From Caldisericales bacterium (GTDB lineage Bacteria > Caldisericota > Caldisericia > JAAYUI01), in assembly GCA_012517765.1 (NCBI GenBank), contig JAAYUI010000004.1, positions 1 to 64,000 on the forward strand: a stretch of 64,000 nt of DNA. The letters run 5' to 3'. Position numbers and translations under genes: made by a program. The notes under the pieces were generated by a model. The model had not been told where the DNA came from. It searched no databases and was given only the letters and a program-made list of their open reading frames with translations. This document shows, in pieces, positions 34,709 through 43,496 of the stretch (the stretch's first letter is position 1; each line of letters begins with the position of its first letter).

Positions 34709-36073
34709 ATGGCTCTAAAAAACAAAAATCTTGCATGGCTGGTAGCATGCGCCATTACAGTCTCGATCACTACCTATCTTTTGCTAAGCAACTGCCTGGT
34801 GGGTGATGTGATACACAAAAGAGTAGAACTCAAGCAAGTATACAATTCATATGTAAAAGGTGAAGTCGTTGGATATGTACAAGGTAGCGAGTACTTCTCT
34901 ACCTCGTTTCCAATCCTTGTTCAAAACAATAAACTCTTAATTTGTGAAGATGTATCACTCCAGAAGGTTATCGATGAATATGAAATTCCGGGTGAAGTCA
35001 TTTCGCATGCTGTCGGAAAAACGTTATTCCAAAGCAAAACAAAAACAAACTCATTGAAAGCTGATAGCTTTTTTAACATCCTTTTAATATGCAAAACAGA
35101 CAGAGGGAATGTTTTCCTCTGTTATTCCTTGCTGGACAGCATCAAATCGGATGATGATTTCAGGAACAGCACAAATCGTTTATACAAGGTATTTGAAACA
35201 CCAACAGAGGCATCAAAGATTGTTTTCGCTTTTGATGAACTGGACATTACTTATGTATGCCAGAACTCTGAACTGAATAGGCTATACAAATACAATAGAA
35301 AAGGTGAATTTATCGGTTCGCTTGATCTAGGCAAGCCAATTCTCTTTAGCCCGCCCATAGAAACCTTAAAAGAAATCATTTACAATTACAGCGTAGGATA
35401 TGATGGTTCAAACATATTATTTTATGATTTCAAAGTAGAAAACCCATCATTTGATCCTGTAGAGACTTACCACTTGCAACACAGAGGAAACCCCAAAAAG
35501 GCAATTTTCCAAAAGGCAAAGTGCTACTACGTCAACCGAGGTTACGATGATTACACTCGCCTGATTATAGATGATGGCTATGTTTATCAAGTCGATGTCC
35601 TTAAAAACACTATAGTAAACCAGATATTTCTTGAAGGTGCCAGAATGTCTGCTGAATACACCTATGTGCCATTCAAAGATGGGCTTTTTGTCGCAGGTAT
35701 TTTGGGTGCCAACGCAACGAATCCAGATGGATATTCAAAAACAAAATCGCTTAAAGATGTTCAATTAGAAACGATTGGTAGTGCAACCCTCAAGTCTGCA
35801 GTTACACCAGTATCCTTTTTCTCTTCATGCGACAATGGAAAATATGGTCTTGTTGCATTTATAGATTCCAATACCAATGATGAACACATGAAATTTCTCA
35901 GAGTCGGTTTTTACCCCTTAAACGAAAAAATCATCAGTATGACACATGATGCAATTTGTAAAAATGGCAAATTAGAACTGAAACTATATTTTTTCTCAGA
36001 GAAGAATGTTTATGAGGCTGATGGCAAATTGATAGGTAATATGCAATCTCATCTCAATATATATGGCAATTAG
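34709..36073 (+). CDS. Single-pass membrane protein, probable beta-propeller, function unknown
   Basis: 454 residues. An N-terminal membrane anchor or uncleaved signal (AWLVACAITVSITTYLLLSNC) is followed by beta-rich repeats (for example ASKIVFAFDELDITYVCQ, RLIIDDGYVYQVDVLKN, and DGLFVAGILGANATNPDG). No catalytic motif is recognised. SD GGGAGG lies 4-5 bases before ATG 34709. Visibly more AT-rich than the genes on both sides. Confidence 0.7.
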   Translation: MALKNKNLAWLVACAITVSITTYLLLSNCLVGDVIHKRVELKQVYNSYVKGEVVGYVQGSEYFSTSFPILVQNNKLLICEDVSLQKVIDEYEIPGEVISHAVGKTLFQSKTKTNSLKADSFFNILLICKTDRGNVFLCYSLLDSIKSDDDFRNSTNRLYKVFETPTEASKIVFAFDELDITYVCQNSELNRLYKYNRKGEFIGSLDLGKPILFSPPIETLKEIIYNYSVGYDGSNILFYDFKVENPSFDPVETYHLQHRGNPKKAIFQKAKCYYVNRGYDDYTRLIIDDGYVYQVDVLKNTIVNQIFLEGARMSAEYTYVPFKDGLFVAGILGANATNPDGYSKTKSLKDVQLETIGSATLKSAVTPVSFFSSCDNGKYGLVAFIDSNTNDEHMKFLRVGFYPLNEKIISMTHDAICKNGKLELKLYFFSEKNVYEADGKLIGNMQSHLNIYGN

Positions 36074-36109
36074 CCATTTATAAACATAGTACAAACACAG
36101 CTTTCGGGG

Positions 36110-36137
36110 TTGCCAAAAATAAAGTCCACACTATCAT
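36110..36137 (+). promoter_or_regulatory. Promoter of the methyltransferase gene, leaderless geometry
   Basis: TTGCCA (36110-36115), 16-base spacer, TATCAT (36132-36137), then 7 bases to ATG 36145. No SD exists in those 7 bases. Confidence 0.65.
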
Positions 36138-36144
36138 CTTGGTC

Positions 36145-36792
36145 ATGACAGGAAACCTGTTTCTGGACATTTTAGCCTGGGCCGGGATTATTTTCGCATG
36201 TTTCCTCTTCTTTCTCCTCGTTGTACTCAAGATAGTCAGGCACTACGTCCATTTTCCGGCGCCTGCTTTTGTCACGGTCTTCATAGCTTCAAGGCTCAGG
36301 AACGTCTCCCAGCCGCCGAACCTTGTGGCCTCGTGGCTCGGGCTCGAAAAGGGCATGAAAGCGCTTGAAATCGGCCCCGGATATGGGACTTTCACTGTTC
36401 AGGCATCAAAAATTGTCGGTGAAAGCGGTGAAATCCATGCGCTGGACATTCAACCAAAGGTGATCAAAAATCTGACAGCAAAGATCGAAAAACTCGGAAC
36501 CAAAAACATCTTTCTGGTTGTTGGCGATGCCTACAATCTCCCATTTGGCGACAAAACTTTCGATGTTGTGTTCATGGTTGCCGTGCTGGAAGAAATCCCG
36601 GACAGGCAAAGGGCGCTTGCCGAGTGCAAAAGAGTGCTAAAAGATGGCGGCCTGCTCTGTGTTGGCGAGCTCTTCCCCGACCCTGACTACCCATTGATGA
36701 AAACAGTCATAAAAGAATGCGAGAAGGCCGGGTTTGTTTTTGAGAAGAAATTTGGCTCATGGTGGCACTACCTGGTGAGGTTCAGGAAATAA
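36145..36792 (+). CDS. Membrane-anchored SAM-dependent methyltransferase
   Basis: 215 residues. An N-terminal membrane helix (FLDILAWAGIIFACFLFFLLVVLKIV) is followed by a class I methyltransferase domain: motif I ALEIGPGYGTFT, acidic motif II ALDIQPKVI, DAYNLPFGDKTFDVVFM and LKDGGLLCVGE. The UbiE/COQ5-like pattern suggests a small lipid or quinone acceptor at the membrane, but the substrate is not determinable. ATG 36145 fits the promoter geometry; a TTG two codons earlier is in frame. Confidence 0.82.
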   Translation: MTGNLFLDILAWAGIIFACFLFFLLVVLKIVRHYVHFPAPAFVTVFIASRLRNVSQPPNLVASWLGLEKGMKALEIGPGYGTFTVQASKIVGESGEIHALDIQPKVIKNLTAKIEKLGTKNIFLVVGDAYNLPFGDKTFDVVFMVAVLEEIPDRQRALAECKRVLKDGGLLCVGELFPDPDYPLMKTVIKECEKAGFVFEKKFGSWWHYLVRFRK

Positions 36793-36870
36793 TACTCTGA
36801 TGCTCCAAGGAACAATCCCTCCGCCCTCCCGTGTACTGTGGATGTAAGGGAAAGCCGAGAGGGGGATTTT

Positions 36871-38127
36871 ATGCAAAAGAAGCTTGCGGTCTTGGTTATA
36901 GCGCTAGTGGCCATTCTTTGCGCTTCATGCAGCAGCGGGTGGGTCAAAAATGGGACCTATCTTGAGAAGTCCACAGAAGAGCTCCAGCCAGCAAAAACTG
37001 GATGGATTGCAACACCAAAAAAAGACCTGAACAACAAACTGGAAAAGGGCCAGCCAATGAACAAGGATTTTGTGCCGTGGGAGGCAGAAGGATTTGCCGG
37101 CTCGGGCCAGTTAAGCAAAAAGTGGAACATCAAACTAAAAGACAAAACAATTCCCAGCTTTTTCTTGGATCTGAAAACCCTCAAGCAAGGCTGGGTGGTT
37201 TCCACGCCTATAGATGCTTTTGACGATTACAAATCTTTTCTTGGAATGATCGACCCTGAAACTGGAAAAATCAAAAAAATTAAAGAGAAATACTATGAAA
37301 TGGGGCCAGCCAACGGAGAGTATGTCATTGTGAATGGTCCCTTGGGTCCTCTTTCAACAGATTCATGCTGGAAAATAGACGATGGTAAGGTATTGTGGTC
37401 AAATTCATCAACTTCAATGATACCAGAATATTATTTTGTGTCTGGAAAGCTTATCAAAACAGGCATTCTTGCTGAATCAATAAATAGAGAAAATAATATT
37501 TGTAGCATAAATAGCATTGATCCCTGGACTGGTGAAGTCCTTTGGGAGATTACAAATCCGCTTTACGATCTGCCCTATGCCAAAACAAGCGACAAATACG
37601 CCTTTGTAGCGCTAAATGACAGCAAAAGAGGAATATCCTACCTGACCAGGATTGACCCGGGTACAGGAAAGGTGGATGAAGTAAAATTGCCATATTACGA
37701 AATACGGGCAATCGAACCAATTGGAAAAAACGTTTGGGTTTCATCATCAGAAGGACACCTGACCATGATCGACGCAGAGAGCATGAAAACAGCCACAAGC
37801 GTAAAAATGGCCATAAGTGGGGCTCTTTACTCAATTGGTGGTTACATTTTGGTGACCACCGATATAACCAAAGAATCGCTTCTTTATGACCCTGGGTCCG
37901 GAAAAAGCATGACCATAAACGCTCAAAGCGCCAATGTTATAAATGGCACACTGGTTCTGGAAGAAAAAGACAAAATAATGGGTGCAGACCCAAAGACGCT
38001 GGAAACTACATGGTGGATAGATAAAAAAGACTTGGGGGACGAAGCATCAGTCGTCTGGCTCGACTGGCGCGGCGTGCTTGTTCGATCCAAAGGAAATATG
38101 GCCTGTTTTGCAATGCCAGGCAAATAA
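36871..38127 (+). CDS. Lipoprotein with PQQ-like beta-propeller
   Basis: 418 residues. MQKKLAVLVIALVAILCASC-SSG is a lipoprotein signal (lipobox CASC). Blade-like repeats such as DPETGKIKKIKEKY, DDGKVLWSNSS, DPWTGEVLWEI, DPGTGKVDEVK and DAESMKTATSVK are of the PQQ/YVTN type without catalytic residues; such lipoproteins usually act as scaffolds or sensors. ATG 36871 is preceded by GAGAGGGGGA; an in-frame ATG at 36838 lacks both SD and signal features. Confidence 0.78.
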   Translation: MQKKLAVLVIALVAILCASCSSGWVKNGTYLEKSTEELQPAKTGWIATPKKDLNNKLEKGQPMNKDFVPWEAEGFAGSGQLSKKWNIKLKDKTIPSFFLDLKTLKQGWVVSTPIDAFDDYKSFLGMIDPETGKIKKIKEKYYEMGPANGEYVIVNGPLGPLSTDSCWKIDDGKVLWSNSSTSMIPEYYFVSGKLIKTGILAESINRENNICSINSIDPWTGEVLWEITNPLYDLPYAKTSDKYAFVALNDSKRGISYLTRIDPGTGKVDEVKLPYYEIRAIEPIGKNVWVSSSEGHLTMIDAESMKTATSVKMAISGALYSIGGYILVTTDITKESLLYDPGSGKSMTINAQSANVINGTLVLEEKDKIMGADPKTLETTWWIDKKDLGDEASVVWLDWRGVLVRSKGNMACFAMPGK

Positions 38128-38141
38128 ATTATCAAACAAAA

Positions 38142-38167
38142 AAGGGCCCGCCAAAAGGCGGGCCCTT
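38142..38167. terminator. Bidirectional terminator after the propeller lipoprotein
   Basis: AAGGGCCCGCC (38142-38152) pairs perfectly with GGCGGGCCCTT (38157-38167) around an AAAA loop. It lies between converging genes and serves both. Confidence 0.85.
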
Positions 38168-38187
38168 GAATGCATTTCTTCAGTCGA

Positions 38188-38484
38188 TCAGGCAACTTCG
38201 TTGTAATAATTCTGGAGTATTGCCGCACCTATCGTGCCAAGCACGAACAAAAGAATAAATGCGATCACGCCAGTGCATTTTCCGTTTGTTACTTTCTCCA
38301 CGCCCTGGGAATATCTCCACATCCACCAGATGTTTACAAGCGGGATGATGATGAGCCATGTGGTTGGGATGTCCGCACCCTTGTCAACCATTTCGTGTTT
38401 CGTTTTCCAGAGCCACCAGATGTAATAAATGCCAAATGTAATTGTCGAAAAAACAAACACAAGAATTGGATTACGCTTTTCCAT
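38188..38484 (-). CDS. DUF4234-like small membrane protein
   Basis: 98 residues with three hydrophobic segments (ILVFVFSTITFGIYYIWWLW; WLIIIPLVNIWWMWRYSQGV; GVIAFILLFVLGTIGAAILQ). The TFGIYYIWWLWKTKHE and NIWWMWRYSQGVE patterns are typical of DUF4234 proteins, whose role is unknown. ATG 38484 has AAGGAGTG 6 bases upstream, so it is preferred to the ATG at 38493. Confidence 0.8.
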   Translation of the reverse strand: MEKRNPILVFVFSTITFGIYYIWWLWKTKHEMVDKGADIPTTWLIIIPLVNIWWMWRYSQGVEKVTNGKCTGVIAFILLFVLGTIGAAILQNYYNEVA

Positions 38485-38642
38485 TTTTAACACTCCTTTC
38501 AGATAGACATTATTAAATATTTCAGGTTTTTGTCAAATATGCTTTTGGCAGTGTGTTTTTCATGATTGTTTTAAGCCGAGAAAGATCCATTTTTATATGG
38601 GCAATTTGATTTAAGTGTGATATTTTTTACCAAAATAAAAAA

Positions 38643-38662
38643 CCGCCCTTTTGGTTGGGCGG
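38643..38662 (-). terminator. Rho-independent terminator of the 16S rRNA unit
   Basis: CCGCCC (38643-38648) pairs with GGGCGG (38657-38662); on the minus strand the stem is followed by GTTTTTTATTTT, a strong T-run. It lies 110 bases beyond the 16S 3' end and no gene lies between, so the 16S transcript ends here. Confidence 0.75.
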
Positions 38663-38682
38663 AATTTTTATCGCGACAGAAA

Positions 38683-38701
38683 GAAAACTAGATAGTGATG
38701 G
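38683..38701 (-). repeat. 3' half of the pre-16S processing stem
   Basis: GAAAACTAGATAGTGATGG is the exact reverse complement of 40389-40407 on the other side of the 16S gene. In the transcript the two 19-base arms pair and enclose the 16S rRNA, the arrangement cut by RNase III in bacteria. Confidence 0.85.
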
Positions 38702-38772
38702 GATCAACGCGACCATTACAGTCGCGAAGTTGTAATCTTTTATGGATAGCCCCGAAGGGCCATCAGCTCCTT

Positions 38773-40327
<1,555 letters not shown>

Positions 40328-40519
40328 ACTTATGTGCTGACATCGAAGATGTCTTTAACACACCAATTATTTATCGAATTGAAGGGTTCCATCACTATCT
40401 AGTTTTCAAACTGCCGCTCGCAAAAGGCCTCCGGGTTGCCCCTTTCGCCGCTTGCTCGTATCAGGTTAGCAGATTCAGTTTACTCTGTCAAGAGGCACTT
40501 CATCGCCAACGAGTTTGTA
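40328..40519 (-). other. 16S rRNA leader region
   Basis: About 190 bases between the predicted promoter and the 16S 5' end. It holds the upstream arm of the processing stem (40389-40407); immediately around it the minus strand reads CAGTTTGAAAACTAGATAG, similar to the boxA/leader segment of Firmicute rRNA operons (TTTGAAAACT). A further G+C-rich hairpin-forming stretch is seen at about 40418-40455. No coding sequence; the short open frames here are chance. Confidence 0.6.
40389..40407 (-). repeat. 5' half of the pre-16S processing stem
   Basis: CCATCACTATCTAGTTTTC on the plus strand, exact reverse complement of 38683-38701; together they enclose the 16S gene in a 19-bp helix. Confidence 0.85.
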
Positions 40520-40547
40520 AGTCTACTGAAAACGGGGGGGATGTCAA
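40520..40547 (-). promoter_or_regulatory. 16S rRNA promoter
   Basis: On the minus strand a consensus -35 TTGACA (40547-40542), a 16-base spacer that includes seven consecutive C, and TAGACT (40525-40520) as -10. It points into the 16S leader. The remaining spacer up to feoA (40548-40700) shows nothing else I can support. Confidence 0.6.
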
Positions 40548-40700
40548 CAAGGTATATTAAAGGGTCATAAATTGGCAACAGATATTGCACTATACTTAAT
40601 TTTTTAAGGTATATCTCCAGATGCATTGGTTAAGGCCAAAAATGGCACAATTTTCACCAAATCACTAAGATGACGTACAAACCAATATTTTTGTCTTTGG

Positions 40701-40728
40701 TTGCACTTAACTATGGAAATGTTATATT
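40701..40728 (+). promoter_or_regulatory. feoA promoter
   Basis: TTGCAC (40701-40706), 16-base spacer, TATATT (40723-40728). The predicted start near 40735 falls within the inverted repeat 40730-40752, so a bound regulator would block initiation. An SD-bearing leader of about 35 bases follows. Confidence 0.55.
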
Positions 40729-40729
40729 G

Positions 40730-40752
40730 ATATTGCAAAATATTCGCAATAT
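40730..40752 (+). promoter_or_regulatory. Candidate metal-responsive operator upstream of feoA
   Basis: Inverted repeat ATATTGC (40730-40736), 9-base spacer, GCAATAT (40746-40752), right over the expected transcription start of feoA. Position and symmetry suggest a dimeric repressor site, plausibly of the DtxR/MntR or Fur class. A related half-site TATTGCAA occurs again at about 41069-41076, before the P-type ATPase gene. Confidence 0.5.
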
Positions 40753-40770
40753 ATGAAAGAGGTAAATCAA

Positions 40771-41058
40771 ATGGAGTTTGGAGCAAACTCGCCAAAGCCA
40801 CTAACGACTTTCAGGTCAGGCGATGAAATAGAGATAGTAAGAATCCCTGGGTGCGGCATGCGCAAGAGGCTTGCAGATCTTGGCATCACAGCAGGTGCTT
40901 GCATCAAGGTCCTAAGGTCTGACTTCTCTGGCCCAGTACTTATATTGGTGAAATGTGTCAGGCTGGCCATAGGAAGGGGCATCGCCTCAAAGATCATTTG
41001 CCGGGAAACCTCCGAATGTCAGCTCCAGCAGCAAAAAGATGAAAATTGTCCTGCTTGA
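40771..41058 (+). CDS. feoA: Ferrous iron transport accessory protein FeoA
   Basis: 95 residues, SH3-like FeoA domain: PLTTFRSGDEIEIVRIPGCG, MRKRLADLGITAGACIKVL and GPVLILVKCVRLAIGRGIAS carry the family pattern (L-GI-G..i.v....GP....v....laiGr..A..I). It is a small cytosolic partner of the FeoB iron channel. ATG 40771 is preferred over 40753 because AGAGGT lies 6 bases before it. The Cys/Gln-rich tail (CRETSECQLQQQ) is longer than usual. Confidence 0.92.
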   Translation: MEFGANSPKPLTTFRSGDEIEIVRIPGCGMRKRLADLGITAGACIKVLRSDFSGPVLILVKCVRLAIGRGIASKIICRETSECQLQQQKDENCPA

Positions 41059-41131
41059 GATGCAAAGTATTGCAATTTATCGTATGATGTTGACTCGTGG
41101 ATCTTTTAACTTCGTGTCCCACACAAGTATC

Positions 41132-41159
41132 TTGCCATAACACTCAATAGGGTTAACCT
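41132..41159 (+). promoter_or_regulatory. Possible promoter of the P-type ATPase gene
   Basis: TTGCCA (41132-41137), 16-base spacer, TAACCT (41154-41159), then 7 bases to ATG 41167; no SD. The -10 match is weak, but the geometry equals that of the other leaderless promoters here. Confidence 0.35.
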
Positions 41160-41166
41160 TCGTCTG

Positions 41167-43485
41167 ATGGCAAACAAAACAGCAAAACAAGAGATGAAAG
41201 AACAACCTGAAAACGAGCAGATAATAGAATTCAGACTCTCCGGCCTTTCTTGCCCGGATTGTGCAAAAGGTCTTGGAAAAACTGTTTCCAGAATAGATGG
41301 AGTCAAATCATGCAGACTTGTTTTCTCGGCTTCAAAAATAATAGTTGAAGGGATTGTATCCCGTGAGATTGTCGCAAAAGCCATCAAGGATATGGGTTAC
41401 AAAATAGTGGAAGAAGACAAAATCTCAAGTGTTCCCAAAAAAAACAAAATATACAGAGGTTTTATTGGATTTATCCAGTTCCTCCTTGGAGACCGAGATA
41501 CAATACTAGCGCTGATTGGATTTGTTCTCGTATTTCCAGGGCTTGTCTTTGACGAACTGTTTCCTTTCCTGGGTATCAGCACACCGGTTTTCGAGTACAT
41601 GGCCATAGCGGCCTTGATCGTTGCGGGCTATCCAGTGTTTATCTCGGCATTCAAAAACCTCTTTTCAAATCACGAAATAACAATGAATCTGCTGATGGTT
41701 ATTGCAGGTGTTGGCGGTGTTGTGATCGGTGCATACACCGAGGCTGGACTGGTAATGGTCCTTTTCATGATCGGCGAGGCACTCGAAGGCTACACTATGG
41801 AGCAATCAAAAGACGCGATCAGGAAGCTGATGGAAGTTGCTCCAAACGATGCTCTCGTATTGAGGCCGTGTATTGACTGTGAAGAGCATATAGGGAAAGA
41901 TGGCTATAATGGCGGCCCATGCCCATTCTGTGGCCCTGAAGAAAAAAGGGTGCCAGTTGAAGAGCTTGTTGTTGGCGACAGGATTATAGTAAAGCCTGGC
42001 GAGAAGATCCCGATGGATGGCATCATTGTATCGGGGAGCTCGTCAGTTGACCAGGCACCAATAACAGGCGAAAGCATCCCGGTTTACAAGTGCGAGGAAG
42101 ACCGGGTGTTTGCAGGAAGCATCAATGGTGAGGGTGCCTTGACGATCGAGGTCACAAACATCTCGTCTGACAACACAATCAGCAGGATGATCAGGCTTGT
42201 TGAGGAAGCCCAGGAGAGAAAAGCACCCGCCGAAAGGTTCGTAGACAGGTTTGCAAAATACTACACTCCGGTCGTTATCGTTCTGGCAATACTGGTTGCT
42301 TCTGTGCCTCCAATATGTTTTGGTGCGCCATTCCTAAACCTGGCCAATGGCACCCAGGGCTGGCTCTACAGGGCGCTGGAGCTGCTCGTTGTTGCCTGCC
42401 CATGCTCGCTGGTCATAAGCGTTCCGGTAACAATTGTAAGCGCGATTAGCAATGCGGCCAGGAATGGCGTTTTGATAAAAGGCGGGGCCTACCTGGAAGA
42501 ACTCTCCAGGACAAAAATAATTGCATTTGACAAAACCGGGACATTGACGGAAGGCAAACCAAGAGTCATAAAAGTAAAATCTGAAAACTGCCTTAGCTGT
42601 GAGGGCGGCGACTGCAAGCATTGCAACGATTTGCTTGCGATTGCATCATCAGTCGAAAGCCGGAGTGAACATCCACTGGCACAGGCAATCCTGGAAGAGG
42701 CCAGGGCAAGGGGCATCCATGCCCATTACAAGCCCGCAGAAAACGTAATGGCCCTGAGCGGAAAGGGTGTCGGCGGAAAGGTCAATGGCGACAGCGTCTT
42801 TGTAGGCAGCCATTCATTTTTTGACAGCAATGTTCCCCATGATCCCCAAACCTGTGAGGAAATCAATCTGGCAACAATCCAGGGTTACACACCGCTTCTT
42901 GTTAGCATCGAAGGAAAATACTCCGGGTTCATAACTGTCGCAGACACAGTCCGTGATACCAGCAAGGTAGCAGTCGATAGATTAAAAAAGATGGGCATTG
43001 AAAATCTCGTCATGCTTACTGGTGATGCAAAAGCAACAGCAAAACTGATTGCAGGCCAGGTGGGAATAGAAAAGGTATATTCAGAGCTTCTCCCGGAGAA
43101 AAAACTTGATGCAATAAAAGATCTGATGGGCTCAGAAAAACATGTCGCCATGGTTGGTGACGGAATAAATGATGCCCCTGCGCTTGCAGAGTCATCCGTC
43201 GGCATTGCAATGGGAAGCACTGGAACAGGACAGGCCATGGAAACAGCCGATGTTGTGCTTATGAGTGGCGATTTGAGCAAACTCCCGTTTACTTTTCGCA
43301 TTTCCAGGCATGCCATGAGGACCATCTACCAGAACATAGCCTTTTCGCTTGCAGTAAAGGCAAGCTTTTTTGTCGTTGTGCTGCTTGGTTTTGGGACCAT
43401 GTGGCTTGCCGTGCTGGCTGACGTTGGGGTGACGTTCCTTGTTTCCCTTAACGGCATGCGGCTTCTCAGGTTCAGGGACAAATAA
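41167..43485 (+). CDS. P1B-type heavy-metal-translocating ATPase with two extra cysteine clusters
   Basis: 772 residues. Order: soluble HMA domain with CPDC (29-32), membrane helices, actuator domain with TGES, CPC in the transport helix (411-413, VACPCSLV), phosphorylation DKTGT (455-459), SEHPLA, MVGDGINDAPAL, last helices. CPC-type sequences with this context are usually Zn/Cd/Pb exporters. Two insertions are unusual: C235xxC238...C252PFC255 in the actuator domain, and C475xxC478...C483xxC486 after the phosphorylation site. It lies between feoA and feoB, so iron or a competing divalent metal is a plausible substrate; that is inference. Confidence 0.92.
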   Translation: MANKTAKQEMKEQPENEQIIEFRLSGLSCPDCAKGLGKTVSRIDGVKSCRLVFSASKIIVEGIVSREIVAKAIKDMGYKIVEEDKISSVPKKNKIYRGFIGFIQFLLGDRDTILALIGFVLVFPGLVFDELFPFLGISTPVFEYMAIAALIVAGYPVFISAFKNLFSNHEITMNLLMVIAGVGGVVIGAYTEAGLVMVLFMIGEALEGYTMEQSKDAIRKLMEVAPNDALVLRPCIDCEEHIGKDGYNGGPCPFCGPEEKRVPVEELVVGDRIIVKPGEKIPMDGIIVSGSSSVDQAPITGESIPVYKCEEDRVFAGSINGEGALTIEVTNISSDNTISRMIRLVEEAQERKAPAERFVDRFAKYYTPVVIVLAILVASVPPICFGAPFLNLANGTQGWLYRALELLVVACPCSLVISVPVTIVSAISNAARNGVLIKGGAYLEELSRTKIIAFDKTGTLTEGKPRVIKVKSENCLSCEGGDCKHCNDLLAIASSVESRSEHPLAQAILEEARARGIHAHYKPAENVMALSGKGVGGKVNGDSVFVGSHSFFDSNVPHDPQTCEEINLATIQGYTPLLVSIEGKYSGFITVADTVRDTSKVAVDRLKKMGIENLVMLTGDAKATAKLIAGQVGIEKVYSELLPEKKLDAIKDLMGSEKHVAMVGDGINDAPALAESSVGIAMGSTGTGQAMETADVVLMSGDLSKLPFTFRISRHAMRTIYQNIAFSLAVKASFFVVVLLGFGTMWLAVLADVGVTFLVSLNGMRLLRFRDK

Positions 43486-43496
43486 GGAAGAGAGAT

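Noticed and set aside
38663-38772. Possible tRNA in the short 16S 3' spacer
   Set aside because: No cloverleaf, no GTTCGAATC-like T loop, and one half of the processing stem occupies the spacer.
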